NCBI RefSeq assembly: GCF_000005505.3 | Contig: NC_016132.3 | Location: 41,244,914-41,308,913 of the forward strand | DNA from: Brachypodium distachyon | Taxonomy: Eukaryota > Streptophyta > Magnoliopsida > Poales > Poaceae | Direction: 5' to 3' | DNA: 64,000 nt | Shown here: piece by piece, positions 45,598 to 59,395 of the stretch | How positions within the stretch are numbered: the stretch's first letter is position 1 | Layout: every line of letters starts with the position of its first letter | Position numbers and translations under genes: made by a program | The notes under the pieces: generated by a model | The model's input: the letters and a program-made list of their open reading frames with translations, nothing else | Database searches by the model: none | What the model was told of the DNA's origin: nothing

Positions 45598-46357
45598 TTG
45601 TGTGCAAATTGGGCATGATTTTGAACCATATTAATAGTACTTGCTTCACAAAATACAATTTTTTGCGTTAAAAAAATGGGAAAACATTTTTTGGAACGAA
45701 AACGTTGTAAATTTCTTTAACAATATTGTTTGTCATGAAAAGACAACACACGTCTGTGCAAAAAATGGATACAATATCATGAAATATGTCATAGAAATGG
45801 CTGTGACTTTGGTCATTTGGCTTGAAAGCCATAAACATTCATACTCGATAGTCCATTTTGTGAAAGAATTTTTTTAACATTTGCAAAATTTTAAGTTTAC
45901 CATTTCTCATAGCAACTAGTACACATAAAAGGACTCCATGTCAAGAATTGTCTTTTTTGACATTTTCTTCACATTATTAGAATTTTCACAAGATGGGGTG
46001 AAAATTGTCAACACATCTTTCCATACAAGGTGTTTAATATTTCAATACCCTATATGAATCTTACATAATTCTTACTTGGGTACCTTAAATGATTTTTTGA
46101 AATTTGTAGGAAAAACTATCACACACTTGTAGTTCAAATTTTAATTAATTTTGGGAAATCACTAAATTCATTTAAATGGAAAAATTATAAATAAAGCTAG
46201 AAACTTCAAAACCTTTGGACACAACCAATTAAATATGTTCTAGTTTGTGTGAAAATTGTATACGTGCCATTTTGAACCATAAAAATTGTACTTGCTTCAC
46301 AAAATAATTCATTTTTTGTATTGAAAAAAGACGGAAAATCGTATTTTAGGAGAACGA
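45598..46357. repeat. Direct repeats of ~105 bp, 650 bp apart
   Basis: ttttgaaccat....taatagtacttgcttcacaaaata and the following ttttttg..ttaaaaaa.. occur near 45600-45705 and again, diverged, near 46250-46357. The AT-rich sequence between has no gene. Confidence 0.6.
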
Positions 46358-46449
46358 TCATGTGATGTTATTGTTCAAACGTGTTAATAAGTAGAAAGAA
46401 GACTTCAGCAAAAAGAATCGCATTGTTTAGATTTTTTTTGAATTAGTCA

Positions 46450-46751
46450 TGATTTTTGCAAGTCTCAGTAGTGGCGGGTTTGAGCTTGGAACAACCACTG
46501 GTAGGTGGAGGGTCACCAGCAGCGTTTGTGAGCTTAGAACAGCCACTGGTAGGTGATAGGTGATAATTGAGATTTTGGCCGAGCTCAGGAAGTGGCTGTG
46601 TGTAATGATTGCCGGTGACTTGTTTGGAATGAGAATGACCGCCACTGGTGGGGTCCACCAGTGGTCGTTCCTGCTGTTCCCAAGGACGGCCACTGGGCTT
46701 CTGGGAACGACCACTGGCGAGAGTTCATGTAAGGGGTATTTTGTAGTAGTG
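46450..46751 (-). mobile_element. CACTA (En/Spm) element terminus with subterminal repeats
   Basis: The minus strand starts CACTACTACAAAATACCCC at 46751, a typical CACTA terminus. The next ~300 bp hold at least six copies, in both orientations, of a motif with core ccactgg (for example gaacaaccactggtagg, gaacagccactggtagg, accagtggtcgttcc, acggccactggg and aacgaccactggcg). Subterminal arrays like this bind the transposase in En/Spm elements. The other end was not found. Confidence 0.65.
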
Positions 46752-46869
46752 TTATGACTCTATTCACAAATTCATTCGGATCGAACCTGATTAAGTTCCT
46801 ATCCCTTAAGTGTGGTGTGGGATCCTTTAGGTTCACGTCCACTCAGACACGACTTCGAATTCCTCCTAA

Positions 46870-47998
46870 GGGCAACTCCTTCGGGGATACCCAATGCGTC
46901 CGTTTTGGTCCATTTGTGTAGCGGACCGGACAGAAAAAGGCCGAGTCTAGCCTGAGTCCATTCGGGTCAGGCAGCACGTCCAACGAGGTGACCCATGTGG
47001 GAACCAATTGGCAAAAAAAATTTGGATGAACACAACTCATTAATAAACTTGGTAAATTTCATTTACAAACATGATCCACATACAATATTTACCACTGGAT
47101 TTGGGGACCGGGGAGAGGAAAGAGCTGAGGGATCAGTTTTGCCATCAGATTTAGGAACTATGTGGCGGCTACTAATCGTCCTCTTCGACGCGGGGGGGGG
47201 GGGGGTTCTGCAGGCTCGTCGGCGAAATAACAGAGGAGCGGCAAGCTGCGCATCCACTTGCCACTCCCGCCTCTTCGTCTCGTGCTTCGATTCCATTTCA
47301 AATCCCCGCGAGCTCCTCCTCCAATTCCTGCTGGCGAGCGTCGTCCTTGACGTCGTGCTCCAATGAGGCTTGGCAAGCAAAGAAGCACACCTGCTCCTTC
47401 TCTTCCTCGTCGGTCCGAGTAGCAGAGATCCGGACGCATGAGGGACTGACGCCGCCTCCTCGATCGCCATCATCTCCACCTCCAACGCCGCTGCTTCATC
47501 CTCAATCTTGGGCACCCAGCGCGAGCCGCCGCCGCTCGGCTAGTCAAGGGCGACGGATGCCTACTCCTAGCCGGGATGATTGCCTCCACCGCGGCCGACG
47601 TGCACGTTCGTTGAGAACGCGGAGGGAGGAGACGCCGATGGATCCATGTTGTCGGCGAACCCTAGATTTGGGAGCGAGTGGAGTGTGTGGGGGTGGGGAA
47701 ATGGGATAGACGTGGTCCCCATTAAAATGGACGGAGGGGGGGGGGAGGTCGTGGGGTCGCTGGCAGGTGGGGCCGGGAATGAGAAAGCGTTTGACGGGTT
47801 CTAACCTAGGTGGACGCATGGACTGAGTGACCATACATTTCTCGGTCCGTGGGGACGCAAACCCGGCTCAGATTTTGGGCCGGACTGCCTCTCCACGGAC
47901 CGAAAAGCGGACGCATGACCAAATGTGTCGCCGCGTTTGGTCCGTTCGGGCCAAACGGATTGGTCTGCCTCATTTGTGTCGTCCCGCTGGAGTTGCCC
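46870..47998. mobile_element. Harbinger-like non-autonomous element with a GC-rich interior
   Basis: 1129 bp. Termini gggcaactcc and ggagttgccc are inverted, with TAA target duplications at 46867-46869 and 47999-48001. Subterminal parts are rich in ggaccg/cggacc motifs. A minus-strand open frame (47515-47063, MPKIEDEAAALEVEMMAIEE) resembles the accessory ORF sometimes found in grass PIF/Harbinger relatives, and upstream GC-rich frames continue to about 47640. No transposase is recognisable. Confidence 0.7.
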
Positions 47999-48001
47999 TA
48001 A

Positions 48002-48379
48002 GTTCTCACCTCTGTCCTCGAGAACGACTACACATCCCCTTATCGACTCTTACTCGCCCATGAGTTCTCATACTCAAGTCGATAGTCGGCAGTGGCTCGT
48101 AGCAGAACGTGTTTTGAATGATCAGTGAGCCTAATCTTCTATATCTAACTAGAAGCAACCCACTACTTGATTTTTCTAAACATGCAAGCATGCCACATCA
48201 TCACATAATTAATTTGTTCACACCTTATTTAGTGAAAAACTCATACTTTTGCACATGCATGCATGCTACTTCCATCAAGTTATTCCCACTAAGTGAAGAA
48301 TGTACAATTTTATTATATGTTTTCAATTTTGAATATCTTTATGTTAACTAAAAAATTTCCGCAACAACGTGCGGGACAT
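48002..48379. other. Intergenic; no gene recognised
   Basis: AT-rich sequence with no supported feature. Confidence 0.4.
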
Positions 48380-48840
48380 CGTCTAGTGTAACTAAGTGAA
48401 AGCAGCATATATGATAATACAACAATCTCAAGCACGAAGGCGATCACAAAGATAACAACGACACCAATGAAACTCGGATAGAAATAACCGAAGCACACAG
48501 AGACGAAGATTTATCCTGATGTTTACTCTCTTGGGAGAGAGCTAGTCAACGTTGGAGACGTGTGGGTTATCATGAATGACCACCAATGCCACTGAGGACT
48601 CGTCTTGTTCTCCTCTCGCCTCCTTCACGAAGTAGGAGCTCAATCACTAGTGGTAGGTCTTGAGGTGACATCCAAACCCTCACAAACTTCCCCAGGGCAA
48701 ATTCACATCTTGGAAGTTTCCGGAATGGGCTCCAAGTGTCTAGGAGTACTCGGAACTCTAAGAGTAATAAATCACTTGATGGACTTGAAGAGGAACAAAT
48801 CTCTTTGGTGAGACGTAGATCTAGCCTCTAGGGCTGTCCT
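48380..48840 (-). repeat. Diverged LTR fragment related to the copia LTR at 2481
   Basis: The order of landmarks repeats that of the LTR at 2640-3090: gacgaagattt (48501), cactagtgg (48647), catccaaaccctcacaaact (48668), then a g-rich 'ggctccaagtg' block, and tagatctagcctctagggctgtcctagctca (48825). The identity is too low for the same subfamily. Confidence 0.45.
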
Positions 48841-50039
48841 AGCTCACACTGGCTCTCGTGACAAACATCGTCACATTTCTTTCCTTATCATTAGTAGTAA
48901 TAGAAAGACATTTATTTGACGATCTAGACCGTGGAAGGACCACCATAGCAAAGTAGCAAACATATCTCGCTTGTGAAACTAATTAAGAAGACCGACGTGT
49001 ATATGGAAATGCCGTCGTGGGAGTAGCTAGCGTGCTAGGTCGACATGATACTGTAGCCGAGGTGCAGCACGGCACTCAATCGAAGAGTCTCCACGCGACA
49101 CCTGGTTAGCAATATTCGATCAGGCCAGCGGGTGCAGTATACCTACCTGGAGTTTGCTCAACGTAGAGCGTGTAGAATTAATGTGCCGAACTCAACTCCC
49201 TTGATCTGTCCAAATTATTTTAACATGTATGCAATGTCACGTCCCCGCAAAAAAAGAAAAGAAAAAGAAAACTATGCACTGTTACGGACGATGATTCATA
49301 CGGCCGGACGTACAGGTGGTTAATCATCGTGTTAATTAATTTGTTCCCTGCTTTAACACGCTCGCAAAAAAACAAATGTAGGCACTATATTCCGAAGCTT
49401 CGAAGCGCAACGGAGATTGGCTGTTCCGTTCTCCGTGGCCAAGCAGAAGGGACGGCTGATTTTTCTCCAACGCAGCTGGCGGCACCTACAGGTCGGCCAA
49501 AACCGGAACAACCAGCTGGTGGTGTTGCAACCTGAGCTTCTTCTGGTGATTGGTGATTTGGCATCGTACGTACGGTGGTGTTGCAACGGCGACCACCACC
49601 TGAGCTACCTGGCCCCACATTCAGGTTTCAGCTACCCTCCACGGCCAACTGGGTTGTGGACTTGTGGTCCCTCACCGGCGGTCGCATGGAGACAGAGAGG
49701 TGGTCCTGTGGGCCTACACACAGACACACGGACGGCAGATGAAAGAGCAAGAAAAAATCTAGGAGGAACAAACGATTATTAGTTCTTCTGAAGAAGCCAA
49801 AACAGACGATTAGCTTAGCCATCAAAGGACACAGCCCAACGCTGCACACACAACATGTAAAAGTACTCAAACATGTACTTCCACAAGAATAAACTGAGAA
49901 CCAAGTTATGGATTTAAATCTACCCAAACCATAGAGTAACAAATTATGTTCAGAGAGAATGAAAATAAACCTCGGTTGCTTTTGTAAGGTGTTCATGTAA
50001 TCTCCACTTGGAAAAAGCGCTTTGCCTCTTATACAAAAG
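48841..50039. other. Intergenic, upstream of the legumain gene
   Basis: No gene recognised. GC-rich frames on both strands near 49330-49780 carry no motif. Confidence 0.4.
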
Positions 50040-50041
50040 TA

Positions 50042-50157
50042 CTCCATCCGTTTCATAATTTTTGTCTCAAATTTGTCCAAAATTAAATGTATTTTTTTTA
50101 AAATGTCTAGATACGTCATCGTGTAAGATTTCGACAAGAATTATGAAACGGAATGAG
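50042..50157. mobile_element. Stowaway-like MITE upstream of the legumain gene
   Basis: 116 bp with termini ctccatccgtttcataattttt and its inverse, flanked by TA. It lies about 220 bp before the start codon, so it may sit in the promoter. Confidence 0.8.
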
Positions 50158-50374
50158 TACAAGCCCCGATTACTGCCACCGGGTCCCACCAAACGTGGGC
50201 CCCAGCGACGAGCCACTCATTAAATAAAGATCTCGTGGGCGCCGGCGCGTAATAAAAGGAGACGTTGGAGGCTTTCCCTTCCTCCAGCCCGAATTAAACC
50301 CCTCTCTCTTCTTCCTCCGCTCCATTCCCTTCTTCGTCTCCACGGAACCCAAAATCGGAACCAAACGCCATCCC

Positions 50375-53300
50375 ATGGCGTCCTTCCGACTCCTTCCCCT
50401 CGCGCTGCTGCTCTGCGCCTGCCTCTCGGCGCACGCGCGGACCTCGCTCCTGGAGCAGACCATTCGGCTCCCGTCGCAGCGCGGCGCGGCGGGGCAGCAG
50501 GAGGTCGACGATGACTCCGTCGGGACCAGGTGGGCCGTCCTCATCGCCGGCTCCAACGGGTACTACAACTACCGCCACCAGGTGAGCGCGAGCTTAGGTG
50601 CCAGCATGATACAGTTTAATTGCCTAATTGGTAGCAGTTACTAGTGAAGTACTCGTTTATTGTATCTGCGATCCTCGATGTTCCTTCCTGTTGGTTAATT
50701 CCTTGCGTGCATCGCCGTAGAAATAGAGACTCGAAGATATTCTGTTCCGTTTGGCGTTACGGTGCATTCCGGAAATCTATCTCTTGCCCCGTATGGTTCA
50801 CATGTCGAGTAATCCCACCATAATTGGGTAAGGTTTTGCGCACCCGGTTAATTATTCACGAACGATTTCATGGGGGGCTCATTCTGCTTATCAACTGGTT
50901 GCCGTCCTTTTTCGTCCACTCTTGTATTTAGTACTGTTGTTTTGGCGGAGTGGGAAAAATAAAATGAAATGAAATAAAATAAAGGCGGCGATATGAGTGG
51001 GCTGGAAGTAGTACTTCTTTGAAATAATAAACCTAGTAATTACGGCTCATGCATCATGCTAGTATCTTGTTTATTGCTAGTGAAAATTTAATAATTTAAA
51101 TTAATTGCACTAGTCAGCTAAATGATTTTATTGGTGCGACATACTGGCAGCTCTATTGACACGATTTCAGCTGTGCTTTTTTGTACTTTTGCACCGTCCC
51201 TTTGTCAGTGTTCCAAATTACCAGTAGAGTACTCCCTCCGATTCATAAAAAGTGTCGCCCACTTAGTACAAAATGGACGACACTTTATGGATCGGAGGGA
51301 GCACTATACTTCTATCCTAGTGCTTAAATTTGGCGTGATTAATGGTGACTACGAAGTGTCGTGTTTAATTTAGGGATTGGATTTTGCAGGCAGATATCTG
51401 CCACGCCTACCAGATTATGAAGAAGGGCGGCCTCAAGGACGAGAACATCATTGTCTTCATGTATGATGATATTGCACACAACCCGGAGAATCCAAGGCCC
51501 GGTGTCATCATCAATCACCCCCAGGGTGGAGATGTCTATGCTGGAGTCCCAAAGGTAGTCAATAGCCATGCGTATTAATCCGAAAGTTTTTATAGTTGTT
51601 ATAGTTGCTTCACAAGGGTGTGATGGTTGCAGAAAAATATGACACGATAACTTAGAAATTGCATAAAAGAAATTTCAATAGCAGTTTGTACCTCATTGAA
51701 GATGACTGAATTGCTAAATATTCGTCAGTCTTGACGCCTTCTGCCAATTTGTTGTGAATAAGAACAAGCACCACTGGCCCATCTTCTCCTGAATTGGGAC
51801 TTGGGAGGTGACGGGGCAAGAGTAGACTTAATCAATAGAGTGCCAACTTTTTCTATGATAATGTTAACATCTCATTTGAACGAACCAATTCCAATCATCA
51901 TACATTGCTATCCATAATTTACCATCTGTTTGACTTAATTTTCTCTATTTTCACTTTCACTGTAGGACTATACGGGGAAGGAGGTTAATGTCAAGAACTT
52001 CTTTGCTGTCCTGCTCGGCAATAAAGCTGCTGTGAGTGGTGGGAGTGGCAAAGTTGTGGACAGTGGCCCTAACGATCACATTTTCGTTTTTTACAGTGAC
52101 CATGGGGGTCCTGGTGTCCTTGGTCAGTATTCAGAACCAACCATTTTTTGCACTTTCTGTCTTTTGATGTCCTTGGAATTTAATGTCTGAAACCAATCAG
52201 AATAGATATATTATGTATATACATACAAATCTCGATATGTAATTAACTTATTCCATATATCATTGTTTTTTGTTCTATGAAATTTTCAGGCATGCCTACC
52301 TACCCATACCTTTATGGTGATGATCTTGTAGATGTGCTGAAGAAGAAACACGCTGCTGGAACCTACAAAAGCTTGGTACCGATCAGTAGTTTGGTTGTTG
52401 TTAGCTCTGCGTCTGGGTGATCTGCTGCTTGAAGCAATGACTGGAGAAGTATTCATGATTCTCTTATTTTGCAGGTATTTTACCTTGAAGCCTGCGAATC
52501 CGGGAGTATCTTTGAGGGGCTTCTGCCGAATGACATCGGCATCTACGCGACCACTGCGTCGAACGCAGAGGAGAGCAGCTGGGGGACGTACTGCCCTGGA
52601 GAGTACCCGAGCCCTCCGCCAGAATACGACACCTGCTTGGGCGACTTGTACAGCATTGCTTGGATGGAAGACAGGTACTTGATTCCTCATCCCTCACACA
52701 TTTTTGCACTCACGTCGGTTAGTACTTTCGGGCATCGTAAGGTATATTATGTCGAAGTGATGAACCAACTAGTACGGCACTACCTGCTATGTTTCCTGAT
52801 TTAACTAAGATGCTAGTGAGGCGCATGTGTTTTCTGAAGGAAGGTGATATACATGTTTTGATTACTTTTAGGTGCACAAGCATGACAAATGTTATGTGTA
52901 TAGCATGTGGCCCCGTCTTACTGTGCCTTTTTCAAAGCATGTGACTATGTCGTCGTCGTCGTCGTTGTTAAGTCCCTTAACTACACAAAATAAATCTACT
53001 ATTCAGCTGTGCCTGCCCAGCTTATAGTCAACTCTTTGAGCTGGAGCAAACCGTGTAAGTAGACACCCAAAAATAGCCCATGTGCTGTTGCTGCAGGCTG
53101 CAGGCTGCAGTCAGCTGAATGCCATGCATGTAACTGCCCGACTTGGAGCTGTTCTGTTGGCTGTAGGTAGTCTGTCCAATAAACAAGGATTGCAAGTACA
53201 TATGATGGCCATGCAGCTGCGGGCTTCATTAGTGCTGTAGCATACATGTTAATGTTGCATACAATCACATTCTGTGAAATTGAAACAGAAGATCACTAAT

Positions 53301-55512
53301 ATATTCTCCTGTCCGCTGTTATGGTAATGCTTGTAGCATTTCCTCATGTTAAGAGCCGAACTCTGAGTCAAAATCCTTGAGTCATTTGTTTGAAGGGAGA
53401 TGCCATTTTAGTTCTACTCTAATAGTATGAATTTCTAATTTTGACAGCGATGTCCACAACCTGCGAACTGAATCTCTTAAGCAGCAGTATGACCTGGTAA
53501 GTGCCTCCCATTGTGTTTTGTTTTACCTTAACCTTGCATCAATTCTTGCCTAATATGATGTAATGGTTGATCAGGTCAAGAAGAGGACGGCGCCTGAGAA
53601 CTCATACAGTTATGGATCCCATGTGATGCAATACGGTTCTTTGGACCTGAATGCTGAACATCTTTTCTTGTACATTGGGTCAAATCCTGCTAACGACAAC
53701 ACCACCTTTGTGGAAGGAAACTCACTGCCGTCATTCTCAAGAGCTGTTAATCAGAGGGATGCTGATCTTGTTTACTTCTGGCAGAAGGTTCGCAATTACA
53801 TGAGAAATCTTCTGATCTTGATTTTACTGTCACAAGATCTGTTGATCTTGCCATGCGTTGCCCATAACAATGGCATCATTTTGATGGATAAACTAACTGG
53901 GTGCTTTCTTTTATTTTTCATGTAGTACCGGAAATTGGCTGAGAGCTCCCCTGCCAAAAACGATGCTCGGAAGGAATTGCTTGAAATGATGGCCCACAGA
54001 TCTCATGTTGACAACAGTGTCGAGCTGACTGGAAACCTTCTGTTTGGTTCTGAGGATGGTCCCATGGTGTTGAAGACTGTTCGCACAGCTGGTGAACCTC
54101 TTGTTGATGACTGGGGCTGTCTCAAGTCTACGGTAAGGCCTCACTTTACTTTGGTCGGTTATGTATCAGCATCTATGTTATGTTTCTGCCATGTTTTTCT
54201 ATTGTTTAAGTGTTGAGTCTGGGACTTGGGTCAAATTTTGAAAATTCGCTTGCAGCTGTTATTGGTTCAAAATTCTAATCACTTAGATTAGAGCAGTAAT
54301 TCGATTCTTGCTGATTTTTTTTATTGATTGACTCATAAGTAGAATTGCCTTAATCTACTCCCTCCATTTCACCATAACTATCTACAACCTTGAGAGTCCC
54401 TGTTCTGAAATATTTGTCAATTGAGGGAATTAGTATAATAAAAAAGAGGACCGAGGATACTCACCGTACTAGCACCCCCAACATGTTCTTGAGAGGAAGG
54501 TGGGATTCGATCGAACCGGGGTTGGTTTGTAGCAGAACCGTGTGCCCGCCTTAAATAAGTGGGTGGCTCGGAGGAACTAGCCAACTAGTGAGGATTGGGC
54601 CCCAGATGGCTAGCCCACCTGTGGTGCTAGCCGGTAAGACCCTGGGTGTTTCTCCTGGATTTAGTATAGTTAATGCAATGTTTCCACACTCTACTCATAC
54701 TTTTTATGTTATCGAATAGGTTAAGTGGTTGTAGTATGCCATTTTAATACTCCCTCCGTCTCATATTAAATGACTTTCTATTACATGTATCTAGATGCCT
54801 TTTGGGCATAAATACATCCATATTTGAACAAACTTGAGTCACTTAATATGGAACGGAGGGAGTAGGACATCAGGGGTATACATGGTCATTTCTTGTCAAC
54901 TCTTTCTTAGATTTACTGTCCATACGTAACTAGGTGAGGGTTTTACTTTTCGGCAAAGAAATTAATTTATGGATTGCAAGCTGTCGAGAACCAACTATCT
55001 TAAGTGATCCTAATTACCACTAAAGGAAGGAGTGGATGCGATTAAAAAAAAAAAAGAACCAGCATTTCCTGTCTACTTCTTGATTAATATAGTTATGAAG
55101 GCATCTGCTAATTTGTACCCGGTGTGCTCTTCGTCTAACAGCCAAACTGTAAGAGAAAGGTCGATCAAACTTTTCAAGATGATACTTTTAGTTTGAAGCA
55201 TCGAGTGTTCTAGCTAGTTACTTCAGTTCCACATATTGCCAGCTCTTGATTGAATACATACAGGTGTTATCTGGCATACGTAATATCTTTTGCCCCTGCA
55301 CAACTAATATGCTTCTGCTTTTTGTTCAGGTCCGTGCTTTCGAATCACAATGTGGCTCTTTGGCACAGTATGGAATGAAGCACATGCGATCATTCGCAAA
55401 TATCTGCAATGCTGGCATCCTTCCTGAAGCGACAGCAAAGGTCGCGGCTCAGGCTTGCCCAAGCATCCCAGCCAACCCCTGGAGTGCCACACACAAGGGT
55501 TTCAGTGCTTAG
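50375..55512 (+). CDS. VPE: Legumain / vacuolar processing enzyme (cysteine endopeptidase, C13)
   Basis: Nine exons, 50375-50581, 51390-51554, 51966-52122, 52290-52375, 52475-52674, 53448-53496, 53575-53787, 53926-54132 and 55330-55512, join in frame to give 488 residues, the usual family length. The enzyme cuts after Asn or Asp and matures seed storage and other vacuolar proteins; it also acts in programmed cell death (family knowledge). Residues 1-22 are a signal peptide ([16 protein letters not shown]). The peptidase core includes [18 protein letters not shown], catalytic His170 in FYSDHGGPG and catalytic Cys212 in LEACESGS. The C-terminal prodomain, removed on activation, ends [19 protein letters not shown]. 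All key residues are present and no lesion was seen. The nine-exon layout is typical of plant VPE genes. Which VPE subtype it is cannot be settled by eye. Introns 1 and 8 hold Stowaway-like MITEs. Confidence 0.95.
51232..51301. mobile_element. Stowaway-like MITE in legumain intron 1
   Basis: About 70 bp: ctccctccgattcataaaaagtg pairs with the inverse of acactttatggatcggaggga. TA on the left; the right flank reads gca, so one target site has changed. Confidence 0.7.
54750..54862. mobile_element. Stowaway-like MITE in legumain intron 8
   Basis: 113 bp with TA on both sides, same family and length as the copy in PPR intron 2 (shared tattacatgtatctagacg/tgc and acttaatatgg core). Confidence 0.88.
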
Positions 55513-55992
55513 ATCATAGGTTAATCAAACTTAGTATTTCGGATACTGCACCATACCAATTTCCCTTCCTATTCACACAGGGTTGGTAGTGCTTCAACGA
55601 ACCTTGGTGAATCAGCTATGCGTTATTTCAGCTATTCTACAATAGCAAGTTGCCTTAGTTATGCTCGACTTATGATGTACATATACCATAGTAGGAAGTG
55701 ATTTGGGAATATTACCTGTGATTGCTGTACATACTTGTGATTGGTAATATGATATGTTAGATATAGCTCGCAACTCCCTGTATGAAGAATGCATTCTTTC
55801 TATTTCTATGTCGCCTGAGTAATCTCATGTTGAACATGACTGCCTCTTGTCGCTCTTTTATCGACCATTTCAAATCCTGTTGTTCCGTAGCAGGCTTGTA
55901 GCTTCTGACTGCCTCTTGTTGATATCAGCATCCAGAGTTTGCATGTACCACATCCTGACACATTGTTTTGTTGTAACATGCCATCCTTATTC
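55513..55992. other. 3' region of the legumain gene
   Basis: Probable 3' UTR and spacer up to the tandem repeat at the MULE's left end. No further gene. Confidence 0.4.
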
Positions 55993-56090
55993 ATTACATG
56001 CGCTTTATAATTTTACGAGTAAATTTCAACCAACCACATTTATTACATGCGCTTTATAATTTTACGAGTAAATTTCAACCAACCATATTT
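55993..56090. repeat. 49-bp tandem duplication across the left end of the MULE
   Basis: attacatgcgctttataatt continuing into ttacgagtaaatttcaacca is present at 55993 and again at 56042. Each copy contains the 9-bp target taattttac (56008-56016 and 56057-56065) plus the first 25 bp of the terminal repeat. Confidence 0.92.
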
Positions 56091-56399
56091 CTTGGTGCAG
56101 TCTTTTCAACCAACCACACATTTTGCTAATTTGTCTAGAAAACCACACTTTTTCGGTCTAATTGTCTCAAGTAGCCCAAAACTGATGATTAAACCTGTTT
56201 GACAGTTTTCCTTACATGTGGGGCCCATTGTCAGTTGCCCTCTCGGACAGCCCGTTAACCCGTCCGGCAGGACCAGGCCGCCGGAGCCGAAGAAGAACCA
56301 CATCGCTGCAGAGGGTCAGTCCCCCGGCGCGCGAACCTCTCGTCACTGCCTTCTCCAGGCCACGGGAGCAGCCTCACGGCGTCCTGTCTGGCGGCCGCG

Positions 56400-56720
56400 G
56401 TGTTCCTCCTGCTGGCCGAGGCAGAGCCGCGACGGCGCTGTTCCTCCTCTTCAGCCCGCACCCGCCGGACATCGCGGTCGCGCGGTGGATTCTTAGAAAA
56501 ATCCTGGAGCAGGTCGCGGACACGGAAGGAAGGCGGAGGCTCGTTAATTTGTCGCCGGTCGATGCCGGCGCCGGTGTCGGCGTCCGTGATGCGCACCAGG
56601 GCGGCCATGCGCACGCCGTGGGTGCAGACCTCGGAGGACGCGATGTTGCAGCGGAGGTTCGTCAGCACCGCAAACACCTCCGACAGCAGGCCCGGCCGGT
56701 CCCTGCCCACGCTATATTTG
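56400..56720 (-). pseudogene. Captured fragment of an ACT-domain repeat (ACR) gene
   Basis: The minus-strand frame contains SVGRDRPGLLSEVFAVLTNL, RCNIASSEVCTHGVRMAALV and RITDADTGAGI. This is the plant ACR-type ACT domain, known pattern DRPGLLSEVCAVLxxLxCNVxxAExWTHNxRxAAVVxVTD. ACR proteins are thought to sense amino acids. Only about one ACT unit is present, followed by Arg/Glu-rich sequence that may still belong to the parent. The sequence just upstream, tgcaaatatag, looks like an intron end. It lies inside the MULE and has no start of its own. Confidence 0.7.
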
Positions 56721-57107
56721 CATCTAGAAGTTGCATCCACCCAAAATCGAAGGCAGAAAGAGCAAAATTTCTTCCCTCCATGGCGCTCGCCTCCAATCCT
56801 GCTCCCAATCCTCCAGTCCCACAGCAGCACTAGCAGTCGCGACTCCATCAACCATCACCTAAGATTGCGCTGCTGCTGCTGTTGTAGCATGCCGTGGAGC
56901 CGTGGAGGCCCAGGCCAATCAGGCTCCGACCCTCCGCCGCCGCCCGCGCGCCCTCGCTCCGACCCGTCGCGGCTCGCGAGCCTTCCCTCCGCCACCAGCG
57001 CGCGTCCAATACGATCCGCTGCCACCCCCTTTTGCTCTACATTTCTACATTTCTAGACATTCTGGTAGTTCGACCGCGGAATTTTTTTGTTTCGGTATCT
57101 CTGGAAT

Positions 57108-58562
<1,455 letters not shown>

Positions 58563-58749
58563 GGAAGGCATATCATAGAGAATTAGAATTCTCATATATA
58601 ATATTGGGTAGGTTGTGGTATTTCATTGCTACAAACATGGGTTATTGTAAAATAACACATGTCATTTGGATACTTCTCTTCAACTCCGAAGTATTTTGAT
58701 ATAATACAAATAGTTGAAGTTAATTTTACAAAAGAAAAAAAGGCGGATT

Positions 58750-59395
58750 ATGGGAGTGTGTGACTTGAATTATAGATTTGGCCATGCAGATAAAGAATTG
58801 GATCTGCCACATTAGAATTCACAACCAAAGGTGTCTCCGCATCCAATCAACACGTAAGTCCCCTACCTAGGAAGGATAGGCTGGTTCACTTGAGGAGAAT
58901 ATTTTCTATGATCATACCCCAACCATGTCATCCATGAAAAGGCTCCGTAAGATCCCATAGAGTAGAAATGGAATAAGTCATGTGACATGATCCAATTCTC
59001 TATTTATTACACTTACCTTTTTTTATTATGGTATGGAAATGCATTCATTTTCTTTGCATCGATTGTGATTCGCAATACTATCGGAGTAAAAGAAGGGATC
59101 TAAGGAAGAGCATAGGCTAAACTTTTTGATTTTTTTATTAGTAACAAGTAAATACTTTGTTTGGGCGTAAGAAACTTGCGATAGTGAGGGGATAAAGACC
59201 AACTAATCAAGAGACATGAGACAATCCACAAAGCAATTGATCATGATCAAATTTGTAAGCCCACTTGGATATTGAGCATTTACCCATAAGAATAGGATTA
59301 TTTTCAATGAGTAGTTGTAGGTGCAACTTCGGAAAAGATAATCTGATAAAGCTTTTCTTGCCTAGAGTCATTGAGTAATTATATACCTTATTCTG
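58750..59395 (+). pseudogene. petD: petD exon 1 and truncated petD group II intron
   Basis: atgggagt at 58750-58757 is the 8-bp first exon of petD, followed at once by the intron start gtgtgacttg. The intron is cut near 59395, and the main exon of petD is absent. Confidence 0.82.

Noticed and set aside
40894..46751. Possible 5.9-kb CACTA element running from CACTAGTAGAAA (40894) to the terminus at 46751 and enclosing the zinc-finger gene
   Set aside because: The termini differ after CACTA, the flanking 3-mers (tag and tta) do not match, and the left end has no ccactgg array.
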